Shown here one piece after another: positions 1 through 8,275 of a stretch of DNA of 64,000 nucleotides; within the stretch, counting starts at the first letter, position 1, and every line of letters starts with the position of its first letter. The position numbers were made by a program, and so were the translations under genes. The notes beneath the pieces are model-generated. The model ran no database searches. It was not told where the DNA came from and saw only the letters and a list, made by a program, of their open reading frames with translations. This stretch comes from IMCC26077 sp964418325 (GTDB lineage Bacteria; Actinomycetota; Actinomycetes; Nanopelagicales; Nanopelagicaceae). The stretch lies in assembly GCA_964418325.1 (NCBI GenBank), contig CAYQLC010000003.1:49940-113939 (forward strand), in the 5' to 3' direction.

Positions 1-448
1 AGACGATATCTGCATTTCGGGGCGGACGGTTTACCTCACGTTCTATCGACCGAATCGCACGCCTAAAAGCCTCCTTATCGGTAATAACAATTGGTTCGAG
101 ATATTTCGTCTCAAAAAGCAAAGTGAAAAGTTGGCGTGGATTCCAACTTCGCTTCGGTGATGTGCTCAGACTCTTCTCGATATCTAAACGGACCCCTGAA
201 TCTACGACCGGAATCGTAAATTTCTTGGAATCAACATTTAATTTCAGCTCTCCTGATATTTCACTCTTTTTTGTTTGCGAGATTTTCTTGGCAGCTTCCG
301 TTGTTGAAAGGCGAGAGATGTCCACCTCGAGGAAGCGAGTTTTTGGTGGAATTTTCGAACCAACCGCAATCCATGATCCCACCCAGATAATTGCAACGAA
401 CGCCAGCGCTATCGCCGCAATAATCGAATACCGCTTGGCGTTACTCAT
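1..448 (-). CDS. VanW-family / peptidoglycan-binding-like membrane protein (N-terminal part)
   Basis: Partial gene: it starts with ATG at 448 and runs off the left edge, leaving 149 codons. Residues 8-26 form one hydrophobic segment (IIAAIALAFVAIIWVGSWI), so the protein is membrane-anchored or secreted. The following stretch (IPPKTRFLEVDISRLSTTEA) resembles the start of VanW/YoaR-type proteins, which carry a Gly-Val-Asp-[IV]-[GS]-x-[LM]-x-x-x-EA pattern before a peptidoglycan-binding domain. The VanW domain itself would lie beyond the edge, so the family call is inference. It lies 20 nt downstream of the DUF6113-like gene on the same strand and may belong to the mshB operon. Confidence 0.6.
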   Translation of the reverse strand, partial: MSNAKRYSIIAAIALAFVAIIWVGSWIAVGSKIPPKTRFLEVDISRLSTTEAAKKISQTKKSEISGELKLNVDSKKFTIPVVDSGVRLDIEKSLSTSPKRSWNPRQLFTLLFETKYLEPIVITDKEAFRRAIRSIEREVNRPPRNADIV

Positions 449-468
449 ATCCCTTTCGCAAATCCTCT

Positions 469-801
469 TTAGATTCGTGCCCAGATACCTACAAGCACTA
501 GCAAGAACCCTAGCCCCAGAAAAGCATTTCCTGCGCCATTAGACATGATGAGTAATTCATCACTATTACCGAAGATCCCGCCACGAAGAGCGATAAATGT
601 CCAACCAAGAAGAAACCAGAGCCTGACCCCGCGCCGACCAAGGTATATCCCAATCACCCTGGTCGCAGCGAAACTACCCACTAGAGCAGCGATGAGGCCG
701 AGTGGAAACCAGCCAATGGAAAAATTATGAACGACCACTCCAAGAGCGCCAATGATGACGCCAGCGGTAAAGGTAGAAAAGTTTTCGATCAGCCGTCTCA
801 T
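469..801 (-). CDS. Small integral membrane protein following mshB (DUF6113-like)
   Basis: Encodes 110 residues with about four hydrophobic segments (roughly 8-28, 32-50, 62-74 and 90-108). The start overlaps the mshB stop by 4 nt (ATGA), so the two are almost certainly co-translated. Actinobacteria commonly carry a small uncharacterised membrane protein directly after mshB, and the DUF6113 label rests on that position and size. No catalytic motif is visible and the function is unknown. Confidence 0.7.
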   Translation of the reverse strand: MRRLIENFSTFTAGVIIGALGVVVHNFSIGWFPLGLIAALVGSFAATRVIGIYLGRRGVRLWFLLGWTFIALRGGIFGNSDELLIMSNGAGNAFLGLGFLLVLVGIWARI

Positions 802-1670
802 AACGAGATCCCCGAGAAAAGGTCTGTTTCACGACCTTCTGCATCTAGGTTGGGCCCGGGCCCACCTTTAACTCGGGTGTAGTACTCATATCCAAAAACT
901 TGCATCCCGAGTGAATTTGAGAGGGCAAAAAACGGACCATCTACCGATATTTGCGTTCGGTGCGCACGCATAGCCTCTTGCTTCATCTCAACAAAATCAT
1001 TTCCATCGATTACTGCATGGACAAACTCATCATCTTTGACAAACGGTAATTCATCAATGGATTCCACGCCAAAGAAATCAGAACCAAGCTCCTTCATTGC
1101 ATCCATTCCCTTTTGCACGACTGAGCGCGGCATTATGTTCCAGTAGATTTTTGGAATATCCCAACCTCGTGTTGCGCTAATCTCTGCAGCCATCATCGCT
1201 ACTCGATGAGCTTGAATGTGATCTGGATGGCCATATCCCCCAAATTCGTCATAGGTAATCATTACGTGTGGTTTAAAATCAAGAATGTAGTCGCTCAACA
1301 AAGTTGCGGCCTCTGGTATGTCAGCGCTCCAAAAGACATCGCTGCGAGAATTTTGTGGCATACCCATCATTCCGCTATCCCGAAAGATCTTGTTTGGTGC
1401 TCCAAGAAACCAATGTCTATGCACGCCCAACGCGTTGAGCGCTTGAGCAAGTTCGCGCTCACGAATCTCTGCCAGTCGATCCTCTTTATCGCTAGCAGCT
1501 GCAGCAAGCTCAGGGACGAGAATCTCTCCCTCTTCGCCACGAGTACAGGTAACTAGAGCAACCTGGGCGCCAGCTTGCGCATACATTGCCATCGTGACTC
1601 CATTGTTGATGGTCTCATCATCTGGGTGCGCGTGCACGAGTAGGAGTCGTCCTGGTGTAGCCGAATTCAT
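798..1670 (-). CDS. mshB: N-acetyl-1-D-myo-inosityl-2-amino-2-deoxy-glucopyranoside deacetylase (mycothiol synthesis)
   Basis: Zinc-dependent deacetylase of the PIG-L/LmbE superfamily that removes acetate from GlcNAc-inositol, the second step of mycothiol biosynthesis. The AHPDDE zinc motif is at residues 14-19 and the second metal-binding stretch GGYGHPDH lies near residue 145. The VTCTRGEEGE segment and 290-residue length match the MshB subfamily rather than generic LmbE proteins. The ATG is 7 nt from a TANNNT box (TACCCT), so the transcript is probably leaderless. It is divergent from the S9 peptidase, with only 25 bp between the two start codons. Mycothiol synthesis is an actinobacterial marker. 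Confidence 0.93.
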   Translation of the reverse strand: MNSATPGRLLLVHAHPDDETINNGVTMAMYAQAGAQVALVTCTRGEEGEILVPELAAAASDKEDRLAEIRERELAQALNALGVHRHWFLGAPNKIFRDSGMMGMPQNSRSDVFWSADIPEAATLLSDYILDFKPHVMITYDEFGGYGHPDHIQAHRVAMMAAEISATRGWDIPKIYWNIMPRSVVQKGMDAMKELGSDFFGVESIDELPFVKDDEFVHAVIDGNDFVEMKQEAMRAHRTQISVDGPFFALSNSLGMQVFGYEYYTRVKGGPGPNLDAEGRETDLFSGISL

Positions 1671-1677
1671 GGATTAA

Positions 1678-1683
1678 AGGGTA
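1678..1683 (-). promoter_or_regulatory. Putative -10 box of leaderless mshB promoter
   Basis: TACCCT on the minus strand, 7 nt before the mshB ATG. It shares its terminal TA with the divergent -10 box at 1682-1687. No clear -35 is seen. Confidence 0.5.
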
Positions 1684-1687
1684 CGGT
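1682..1687 (+). promoter_or_regulatory. Putative -10 box of leaderless S9 peptidase promoter
   Basis: TACGGT, 8 nt before the ATG at 1696. It overlaps the minus-strand -10 box of mshB by 2 bp, giving AGGGTACGGT across both. Confidence 0.5.
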
Positions 1688-1695
1688 GAATTCCT

Positions 1696-3786
1696 ATGGC
1701 CGCCCTGTCGCAACTCTCCTTTCCACGTCACTCAGCGAAAACACAACGCTTCTCTCTAGGCGCCCCACGGAGTTTCACCGTGTCACCTGATGGCCAACGA
1801 GTGATCTTCGTGCGGAGTTTGACAGGAACAGATCGGATTGGGCGCCTGTATCAGTATGACCTTCGTACCGATATCGAAGAATTGCTCGTTGACCCACTAC
1901 ACCTCTTGGTAGATGGCGAAGAACACCTATCTGTACAAGAGCGTGCGCGACGCGAGCGCACTCGTGAAGCCGCGGGCGGTATCACCTCTTACTCCACAGA
2001 TCAGAGATGTGAAAAAGTGGCTTTCGTACTTTCTGGCAAACTCTATTGTCTTGATGTAACAACTAAAAAGGTGACCGAAGAGTCAAGCACTGGTGTAGTG
2101 ATTGATCCACAACTCTCCCCAGATGGTAGCGCAATTGCATACATCACCCCCGAAGGCCAACTTCATCTGACTCGTCATGGCAAAGTTGACGTGCTCTGCA
2201 CACCAGAAGATGAAAATATCTTTTACGGTACTGCAGAATTTGTCGCTAGTGAAGAAATGTCTCGCCATCACGGCTTTTGGTGGAGCGCTGATAGTAAATC
2301 ACTTTTCGTGGAACGTTTTGATCAATCTCCTGTTAAAAAAATCTGGATTAGTGATCCTGCAGATCCGCAAAGTTCCCCACGCGAGGTGCGCTATCCATTC
2401 GTTGGTACGGAGAATGTAATCACCTCACTTTACATCCTTAAACTCGCTGATTTTTCTCGAACAGAAATACTCTGGAATCCTGCACACGAATATCTCTGCT
2501 CGGTAGTTCCAGGGGATGGCAAGGTGCCGCCATTGATTATGACAATGTCCAGAAATCAACGACATGCAGAGATTCTTGCTATTGATTCAGAGAGCGCGCA
2601 CGCGCGAGTGATTGCTGAAGTAAAGGATTCTGCATGGATTGATTTAGTCAGTGGATTTCCTGCTTGGAGTCCGTCCGGAGAATTGATTACGCATGTAATT
2701 CACGAAAATACCCATGCCATTGCTATAAACGGCGAGGTGGTCACTCCAGCCAATCTACAAGTCGATGGAATTATCGCGATAGATAGGGATGGCATCACCT
2801 TCGCGGGAACTTTTGAGCCCACGCAATCGCATATTTATTGGCGAGGCTGGGGCGGAGAATTCGAGGTACTCACATCAAAACCTGGGGTTCACATGGCGCG
2901 CGCCGCTGGTGGAACGCTCCTACTCATCTCTCGCGATATGGATAGTTATGAAGTCTCTGTGGTCATCAAGCGCGATGGCCGCTCTCGCTCCATTGCATCG
3001 CTCAACGAGAGACCAGAGGTTGATGCAAAGCCGGAGTTCCTTGTTCTTGGCGATCGACAATTGCATGCAGCGCTCGTACTTCCGCAAAATCGTGCGGCAA
3101 AAGATCTGCCATTGCTCGTTGATCCATATGGTGGACCTGGTCACGCTCGAGTGGTGGAGGCGAAAAGTGCGTACGCTGAGGCGCAGTGGATCGCAAATCA
3201 AGGATTTGCAGTACTTATCGCAGATGGTCGAGGTACTCCACATCGAAATCCGAGTTGGGAACGGGAGATTCTGAATGATCTCTCGAGTGCGCCCGTCGAA
3301 GATCAAGCAGATGCGGTTTCAGCGCTTATACAAGCGCGACCAGGTTTAATCGATACCGCTCGTATTGCGATTCGCGGTTGGTCATTTGGTGGTTACTTAG
3401 CTGGGCTTGCCGCGATGCGCCGACCAGATATCTTTCGGGCGGCAATTATTGGCGCGCCGGTAACTGATTTTCGACTTTATGACACTTTCTACACGGAGCG
3501 ATTCATGGGCCCGGATGACAAGCACCCCAACTATGAAAAATCATCGCTGCTCAATGAAGCTAAAAATCTCTCGGTTCCGGTAATGATTATTCACGGGATG
3601 GTCGATGACAATGTATTAGTCTCAAACTCGCTCAAGCTCTCATCCGCCCTCCTCGAAGCTGGTAGAGCCCATGAGGTACTTCCACTGACGGGGGTTACAC
3701 ACATGACGCCACAAGAGGTGGTTGCTGAGAACTTGATGTTGCTTGAGTTGGACTTCCTGAACCGAGCGTTGCAAATCAATAAGTAG
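1696..3786 (+). CDS. S9 family serine peptidase (prolyl oligopeptidase / dipeptidyl peptidase IV type)
   Basis: A 696-residue peptidase that would cleave short proline-containing peptides. The N-terminal two thirds look like the beta-propeller of DPP IV-type enzymes (repeated SPDG/SPSG turns). The C-terminal alpha/beta-hydrolase domain holds the nucleophile in GWSFGGY (Ser563), the acid in HGMVDDN (about Asp637) and the catalytic His in GVTHMT (His669). No signal peptide is evident, so it is probably cytoplasmic, consistent with peptide scavenging. It is a single gene on this strand, and its 3' end overlaps the convergent moeZ stop by 11 nt. Subfamily assignment (DPP IV versus acylaminoacyl peptidase) is uncertain. 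Confidence 0.88.
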   Translation: MAALSQLSFPRHSAKTQRFSLGAPRSFTVSPDGQRVIFVRSLTGTDRIGRLYQYDLRTDIEELLVDPLHLLVDGEEHLSVQERARRERTREAAGGITSYSTDQRCEKVAFVLSGKLYCLDVTTKKVTEESSTGVVIDPQLSPDGSAIAYITPEGQLHLTRHGKVDVLCTPEDENIFYGTAEFVASEEMSRHHGFWWSADSKSLFVERFDQSPVKKIWISDPADPQSSPREVRYPFVGTENVITSLYILKLADFSRTEILWNPAHEYLCSVVPGDGKVPPLIMTMSRNQRHAEILAIDSESAHARVIAEVKDSAWIDLVSGFPAWSPSGELITHVIHENTHAIAINGEVVTPANLQVDGIIAIDRDGITFAGTFEPTQSHIYWRGWGGEFEVLTSKPGVHMARAAGGTLLLISRDMDSYEVSVVIKRDGRSRSIASLNERPEVDAKPEFLVLGDRQLHAALVLPQNRAAKDLPLLVDPYGGPGHARVVEAKSAYAEAQWIANQGFAVLIADGRGTPHRNPSWEREILNDLSSAPVEDQADAVSALIQARPGLIDTARIAIRGWSFGGYLAGLAAMRRPDIFRAAIIGAPVTDFRLYDTFYTERFMGPDDKHPNYEKSSLLNEAKNLSVPVMIIHGMVDDNVLVSNSLKLSSALLEAGRAHEVLPLTGVTHMTPQEVVAENLMLLELDFLNRALQINK

Positions 3787-4975
3787 GCAGTGACGTATCA
3801 ATCTGCTTGGCCCAAGCAATCACGCCACCGCTGACATGAGAGGCGTCAGAAAACCCTGCGCCCTTAAGTACTGCTAAACACTCTGCAGAACGCACGCCGC
3901 TTTTACAGTGCAAGATAATCGGCTTGTCTTGTGGAAGTTTGGCAAGCACCGAACCATCAAGAAATTCCTGCTTGGGTATGAGCACCGACCCTGGAATCCG
4001 TACTATTTCAAATTCTGCCGGCTCGCGCACATCAATGAGTAAGAAGTTATCTTTCTGGTCCATCTTATTTTTTAGTTGCTCGACCGAGATGGTTGATCCT
4101 GCCACTGCTTCAGTTGCAGCGGTCGAGATAGCTCCGCAGAATCCCTCGTAATCCTCAAGGAGCTCTCTTTGAGTTGCGTTAGGTCCGCAGAGAACACAAT
4201 TAGGATCCTTTCGAATTTTGACCTTTCGATAGCTCATTTCCAAAGCGTCATAGATCATCAATTCGCCGATGAGTGGCTCGCCAATTCCGGTGAGCAACTT
4301 GATTGCTTCGGTCACTTGAATTGAGCCAATTGATGCACAGAGCACTCCGAGTACGCCACCCTCGGCGCAGCTGGGAACCATTCCTGGTGGTGGTGGCTCG
4401 GGATAAAGACAGCGATAGCAGGGGCCATGCTCTGCCCAGAAGACGCTTGCCTGACCATCAAAGCGGTAAATCGATCCCCATACATAAGGTTTGCCAAGGA
4501 GAACTGCAGCATCGTTGACCATGTAACGCGTGGCAAAATTGTCGGTTCCATCGATAATCAAGTCATACTGAGCAAACAACTCCATAACATTGGAGTTATC
4601 AAGACGAGTCTCGTGAATTATCACCTTGGTATAGGGATTAATTTCCGCAATACTCTCGGCAGCGCTATGGGCTTTGCTCTTTCCGATATCGCTCTGTCCG
4701 TGAATAATTTGACGCTGCAGATTGGATTCATCGACGACATCGAATTCAACGATTCCTAAAGTGCCCACGCCAGCAGCTGCCAAATACATCAATGCCGGCG
4801 AACCCAATCCACCAGCGCCTACGCAGAGGACCTTGGCGGCCATTAAGCGACGTTGACCATCCATTGCAACATCGGGGATTATCAAATGGCGGCTATAGCG
4901 ACGAACCTGATCGACGGTGAGCGGCGGCCCCGGCTCCACTAAAGGTGGTAAGGGTGCTTTGATGGGAAGGCTCAC
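3776..4975 (-). CDS. moeZ: Adenylyltransferase/sulfurtransferase MoeZ (ThiF-rhodanese fusion)
   Basis: Activates the C-terminal Gly-Gly of ubiquitin-like sulfur carriers (MoaD, CysO, ThiS type) by adenylation and then sulfurates it. Residues about 20-270 are an E1-like ThiF/MoeB domain with GAGGLGSPA, the adenylation-site Asp (DGTDN) and two Cys pairs for a structural zinc (CYRC and CVLC). Residues about 290-399 are a rhodanese domain with active-site loop CKSGVRS (Cys357). Length and architecture match actinobacterial MoeZ. The start is GTG. The gene sits beside a TetR/DUF3107 pair, an order I recall from Mycobacterium. The 3' end overlaps the S9 peptidase. Confidence 0.92.
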   Translation of the reverse strand: MSLPIKAPLPPLVEPGPPLTVDQVRRYSRHLIIPDVAMDGQRRLMAAKVLCVGAGGLGSPALMYLAAAGVGTLGIVEFDVVDESNLQRQIIHGQSDIGKSKAHSAAESIAEINPYTKVIIHETRLDNSNVMELFAQYDLIIDGTDNFATRYMVNDAAVLLGKPYVWGSIYRFDGQASVFWAEHGPCYRCLYPEPPPPGMVPSCAEGGVLGVLCASIGSIQVTEAIKLLTGIGEPLIGELMIYDALEMSYRKVKIRKDPNCVLCGPNATQRELLEDYEGFCGAISTAATEAVAGSTISVEQLKNKMDQKDNFLLIDVREPAEFEIVRIPGSVLIPKQEFLDGSVLAKLPQDKPIILHCKSGVRSAECLAVLKGAGFSDASHVSGGVIAWAKQIDTSLPTY

Positions 4976-5021
4976 ACCCCTACTCTGCCACGTTTATTTA
5001 CCCTCGCTCCACTCGAAGGCC

Positions 5022-5027
5022 TACCAT
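5022..5027 (+). promoter_or_regulatory. Putative -10 box of leaderless TetR gene promoter
   Basis: TACCAT, 7 nt before the ATG at 5035. Confidence 0.45.
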
Positions 5028-5034
5028 CGACCCC

Positions 5035-5655
5035 ATGAGCGATACCAAGGCGCGTTTACCTCGCGATGAACGGCGAGCGCAATTACTAACAGCCGCCCTT
5101 GAAGTCTTCACCTCAGCTGGCTACCACGCCGCGGCTATGGATGAGATAGCAGATCGAGCCGGGGTGAGTAAACCGGTGCTCTACCAACACTTTCCCAGCA
5201 AACTCGATCTTTATCTGGCTGTCCTAGACCTCCATGTCGATCAATTGGTCTACTCCATTCAGCGCGCAATCGCCTCGACTCAAGATAATGCTGACCGGGT
5301 TCGAGCAACTGTTGATGCATATTTTAATTTCATTGAAGAGGAGGGCGAGGCCTATCGCCTTCTCTTTGAGAGTGATATGAGCGTGGAACCTGCCGTTCGC
5401 GAACGCCTTACTCGTATGACATACGATTGCGCAGCCGCTGTGAGTGCAGTAATCGCTGCCGACACTGGAATACCTGACGAGGCAGCAATGCTGCTTGGAA
5501 TTGGTTTGGTAGGAACTGCACAATTCACTGCGCGCTATTGGCTTGAGCGCGATGGACGCGTGCCACGTGAGGAAGCCGCGCGTCTTGTAGCCAATCTCCA
5601 GTGGCGCGGCATCTCCGGATATCCACGCTCACTTGACGAGCGCAACAAGAGATAA
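5035..5655 (+). CDS. TetR family transcriptional regulator
   Basis: A 206-residue repressor-type protein. The N-terminal helix-turn-helix (residues about 10-57) is typical TetR: RRAQLLTAALEVFTSAGYHA, then DEIADRAGVSKPVLYQHFPS. The C-terminal ligand or dimer domain is not assignable to a substrate. It is followed 17 nt later by the DUF3107 gene and lies next to moeZ. The same trio occurs together in mycobacteria and streptomycetes, so this is a conserved actinobacterial regulator rather than a mobile resistance repressor. Target genes are unknown. No obvious operator palindrome was noticed in the 59 bp upstream. Confidence 0.9.
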   Translation: MSDTKARLPRDERRAQLLTAALEVFTSAGYHAAAMDEIADRAGVSKPVLYQHFPSKLDLYLAVLDLHVDQLVYSIQRAIASTQDNADRVRATVDAYFNFIEEEGEAYRLLFESDMSVEPAVRERLTRMTYDCAAAVSAVIAADTGIPDEAAMLLGIGLVGTAQFTARYWLERDGRVPREEAARLVANLQWRGISGYPRSLDERNKR

Positions 5656-5660
5656 CTAGG

Positions 5661-5666
5661 TAGGCT
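5661..5666 (+). promoter_or_regulatory. Putative -10 box of leaderless DUF3107 gene promoter
   Basis: TAGGCT, 6 nt before the ATG at 5673 and just after the TetR stop codon. It would allow this gene to be transcribed separately from the regulator. Confidence 0.45.
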
Positions 5667-5672
5667 GAGAAT

Positions 5673-5951
5673 ATGAGCGCAAAAAAGAGTGCAGAATCCG
5701 CAACTGCAGCAGTTGCAGGCGGCAAGGTTGAAGTTCGAATCGGAATTACCGATTCGCCTCGTGAACTGACAATCGAATTGACCAATACCGCCGATGACAT
5801 TGAAGCAACAGTCGCACGCGCGCTACATGAGGGTTCACACATTGCCTTTACCGATGAAAAAGGGCGACGGTTGATTGTGCCGGCAACCAAGGTTGGTTTC
5901 GTCGAAGTGAGCGCACGTTCTGAGCGTAAAGTCGGTTTTGGTACCAACTGA
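5673..5951 (+). CDS. DUF3107 family protein
   Basis: Small protein of 92 residues. The conserved DUF3107 core begins near residue 18 (VEVRIGITDSPREL) and ends with the hallmark VGFG close to the C terminus. The first 17 residues are a low-complexity Ala/Lys/Ser extension not usual for the family, which is about 75 residues long in mycobacteria. It follows the TetR gene, a conserved actinobacterial pairing, but has its own candidate promoter. The biochemical function of DUF3107 is unknown. Confidence 0.88.
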   Translation: MSAKKSAESATAAVAGGKVEVRIGITDSPRELTIELTNTADDIEATVARALHEGSHIAFTDEKGRRLIVPATKVGFVEVSARSERKVGFGTN

Positions 5952-5952
5952 T

Positions 5953-6657
5953 TTAGAGCAAGTCGTAAGTAATTTCTCGATACCGGCCGGCTAAATCACT
6001 CGCCTTCTTAAAGGTCAGTAGCGACTGACCAGCAACCACTGCATCGAGTATGAGTGGGCTCTTGGGTATTCCGGGATCAATCACAGTTTTACCAAATTTA
6101 GCTTTGAGCTCGAGAATCATTTCATTACCATGCTTAGAGCGAGCCTCAACCATCGTAGGCAACACCGCTCGAACTTTTCCTCGATAACGCTTACTTGCCT
6201 GGGCAATCTGAAGGGCTCCTCGCATCGATAGCAAATCCAAGCGCGTGGGAATGATGATTTCATCAGCGGCAGCAAGTACGCATTGGTTGAGCTCACTTAA
6301 TCCAGAACCTGAATCGATGATGACTAGGTCATACTCGAACTTCTGTAAAGCGTTAAAGAGAACTTCTCGGTTTTTTACTGGGATTGCTTCAGATAATTTT
6401 GGACTGGCAGGAATCAGATCAACTCGTTCTTCAGTTTGATGAATCATGCCCAGTGCGCGCTCGCGCCCAGAAAAAATGTCGTAAACGGTCCGAACTGCCC
6501 TCTCTTTGCCCATAGTGAAGGTCAAAGCTCCTTGCGGATCACAATCAACAAGCAACACCTTTCGTCCATATTCAGAGAAGGCCACCGCCAGGCAGTGCGC
6601 ACTTGTCGTGCGCCCCACTCCACCGGCGGAATTCATCACGGCAACAATTCGACTCAT
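5953..6657 (-). CDS. ParA/MinD-family ATPase with altered P-loop
   Basis: A 234-residue member of the ParA/Soj superfamily related to the orphan ParA of mycobacteria (Rv3213c-like, from memory). The P-loop reads NSAGGVGRTT (residues 9-18) where the family has KGGVGKTT. The signature Lys is Ala11 and the Walker A Lys is Arg16. The A' motif LLVDCDPQG and the Walker B-like DLVIIDSGSG are intact. No ParB or parS-like site lies nearby, so chromosome partition is not implied. Its start overlaps the MpaB-type oxygenase stop by 4 nt. It may bind nucleotide with reduced hydrolysis. Function is unknown. Confidence 0.85.
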   Translation of the reverse strand: MSRIVAVMNSAGGVGRTTSAHCLAVAFSEYGRKVLLVDCDPQGALTFTMGKERAVRTVYDIFSGRERALGMIHQTEERVDLIPASPKLSEAIPVKNREVLFNALQKFEYDLVIIDSGSGLSELNQCVLAAADEIIIPTRLDLLSMRGALQIAQASKRYRGKVRAVLPTMVEARSKHGNEMILELKAKFGKTVIDPGIPKSPLILDAVVAGQSLLTFKKASDLAGRYREITYDLL

Positions 6658-7418
6658 CGCGCACCCACTCGTGCATAAGGGCTCGTACGCATAAATTCAG
6701 GGAGCCGTAACGCATTATTACGAAAAGCCACAAGCGCTCGATTTGTCGCACTCTCTTGTCCGGGAAATGTTGGCCAGCCATACATATCTCGCGCCCAGCG
6801 CGGTAGGGAGGCAGCAGCGAGGGTAGCGACCGAAGCCCATAATGCAGTCGCAGGTGTCGCAAAGCGAATCACTGGTGACATCGGTGGGAAGGTGAGAAAG
6901 ACTGCTGTGCGTTTGGCTTCGTCGGTGGCGGAAAGTTTTGATCTGATTTCATCCATGTAATTCTGAAGTTCAAGATAAGAACTGGGGATGCTCGCACGGT
7001 GCACGCCCACCAGTTCGGCAAAGATCACCATCTGGTACAAATAATCATCGATGTCAGAGGTGGAAAGCGGCATACCCGACCGTTTTGCTACATCAACAAA
7101 GGCATCCACCATCGAGGTATGCACCCAGAGCAGCTCCTCCTGGGTATCCAAGCCAAGGCGGCGATGAATCATTCGAACTCGCTCGGCTGCCCGGTCAACC
7201 TCGTCACGAGAGCCGTAAGTCACCAGAGCTACATACTCGCCAGTGCGGCGCAATCTGCCCCACGCATCATCACGAAAATCGGAGTACTTTGCCACCCCGG
7301 CCATCGCGACGGGATGAAGCGCCTGTTCCATGAGCGCACGAATTCCACCAACGATCAACGCTGGATCAGAATGAACTTTCGCGACGATTGAATCCGGCGC
7401 GAAATATCCCTCTTTCAC
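6654..7418 (-). CDS. MpaB/latex-clearing-type oxygenase family protein (DUF2236)
   Basis: A 254-residue protein with features of the DUF2236/MpaB family, a group of probable haem-dependent oxygenases. Visible family signatures are GGIRALMEQALHPVAMAGV near residue 25, RLRRTGEYVALVTYG near residue 55, ERVRMIHRRL near residue 80 with a candidate haem-ligand His, and LLWVHTSMVDAF near residue 98. The start is GTG, preceded by AAAGGAG at 8 nt, one of the clearer Shine-Dalgarno sites in this window. It is upstream of and overlapping the ParA-like gene. The substrate is unknown. Confidence 0.82.
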   Translation of the reverse strand: MKEGYFAPDSIVAKVHSDPALIVGGIRALMEQALHPVAMAGVAKYSDFRDDAWGRLRRTGEYVALVTYGSRDEVDRAAERVRMIHRRLGLDTQEELLWVHTSMVDAFVDVAKRSGMPLSTSDIDDYLYQMVIFAELVGVHRASIPSSYLELQNYMDEIRSKLSATDEAKRTAVFLTFPPMSPVIRFATPATALWASVATLAAASLPRWARDMYGWPTFPGQESATNRALVAFRNNALRLPEFMRTSPYARVGAR

Positions 7419-7468
7419 AAGTAAGACTCCTTTGGAAAACTGCGTGACAAGAACTGACTTGTTCTCAT

Positions 7469-8275
7469 CTACTGTTCATCGAGCCCGGCCCATGGTTGCG
7501 CGGGAGCTCGATCGGCATCACTGCATATCCGAGCGTAATCGCAATATGCGCAAAGCGCTCCCGGAGTGGCTGGGAAGCGTTCTGCCGCCGTCGCTTCCAG
7601 CGCCTCCGCAGCGATTCGTTCCGCGCGTTTGATATGGCGTGCGAGAGAGTCATCGTCATGACGAAATGCAACTTTGGTATCCGATGGTAGGTGGTGAAGT
7701 TCTACAGTTCGACAGCGCTTACGTAGGGTTCGTTCTGCGCCTAGCGCGTAGATAGCTAGCGCCAACGAACCGCCAGTCTCAGCCTCATCTGGAGGCCGCT
7801 TTCCGGTCTTGTAATCGATGATTACTAATTCCCCATCCCGTTCATCAATTCGATCGACCCGCCCTGATAACGAGAGATGTTCCGTGGTAGTACTTACCGT
7901 TCGCTCAAGTCCGCGTGGCTCAATGTGTGGATCAACCTTTGCAAGGTATTCACGGACCCAATTCTGCGCTCGAAATCGGTAGCGATCGGATTGCTCTTCA
8001 TCGCGAAATCCTTCGTTACGCCAATGCTTTATTACTAACTCAGCACCTTTTTCGACCGTTCTTAACTCGGTAGCAAGGGTGAACCACTCTCGTAACGCGT
8101 TATGTACAGCGCTTCCCATACTGGTGTGCCCCCAGGGCCCGCCGCGTGGCGGTTTAGGAGCGTCGATGTAGGTGTACCGATATTTCTTTGGGCAATCGAG
8201 CCAGGTTTCTAGGCGATACGGAGTGCAGGCAAAGAGCTTTTCTGGCATCCCTTCAAATGATTGTTGATCGCTCAT
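7469..8275 (-). CDS. RecB-like PD-(D/E)XK exonuclease family protein
   Basis: A 268-residue single-domain nuclease. Core motifs are the N-terminal His in GSAVHNALREW (near residue 52), GRVDRID (near 137) and VIIDYKTG (near 150) with the catalytic Asp and Lys. Three C-terminal Cys (CAYCDYARIC, near 240-249) with Cys28 in WLDCPKKYRY could hold an Fe-S cluster as in AddB/Cas4-type proteins. There is no helicase partner or cas gene nearby. Stand-alone RecB-like nucleases of this size are widespread in actinobacteria. It is translationally coupled to marC upstream by a 4 nt ATGA overlap. Confidence 0.88.
   Translation of the reverse strand: MSDQQSFEGMPEKLFACTPYRLETWLDCPKKYRYTYIDAPKPPRGGPWGHTSMGSAVHNALREWFTLATELRTVEKGAELVIKHWRNEGFRDEEQSDRYRFRAQNWVREYLAKVDPHIEPRGLERTVSTTTEHLSLSGRVDRIDERDGELVIIDYKTGKRPPDEAETGGSLALAIYALGAERTLRKRCRTVELHHLPSDTKVAFRHDDDSLARHIKRAERIAAEALEATAAERFPATPGALCAYCDYARICSDADRAPAQPWAGLDEQ

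Noticed and set aside
123..542. Plus-strand frame of 139 codons at the left edge
   Set aside because: It is a shadow of the minus-strand VanW-like gene, whose membrane segment and family pattern are convincing.
4976..5000. Leaderless -10 box for moeZ
   Set aside because: TAGGGG before the GTG does not fit TANNNT and is too close to the start; no claim is made.
7469..8275. RecB-like nuclease as a Cas4 or part of a defence system
   Set aside because: It has Cas4-like Cys residues, but neighbours are housekeeping genes and no cas gene or helicase partner is present.
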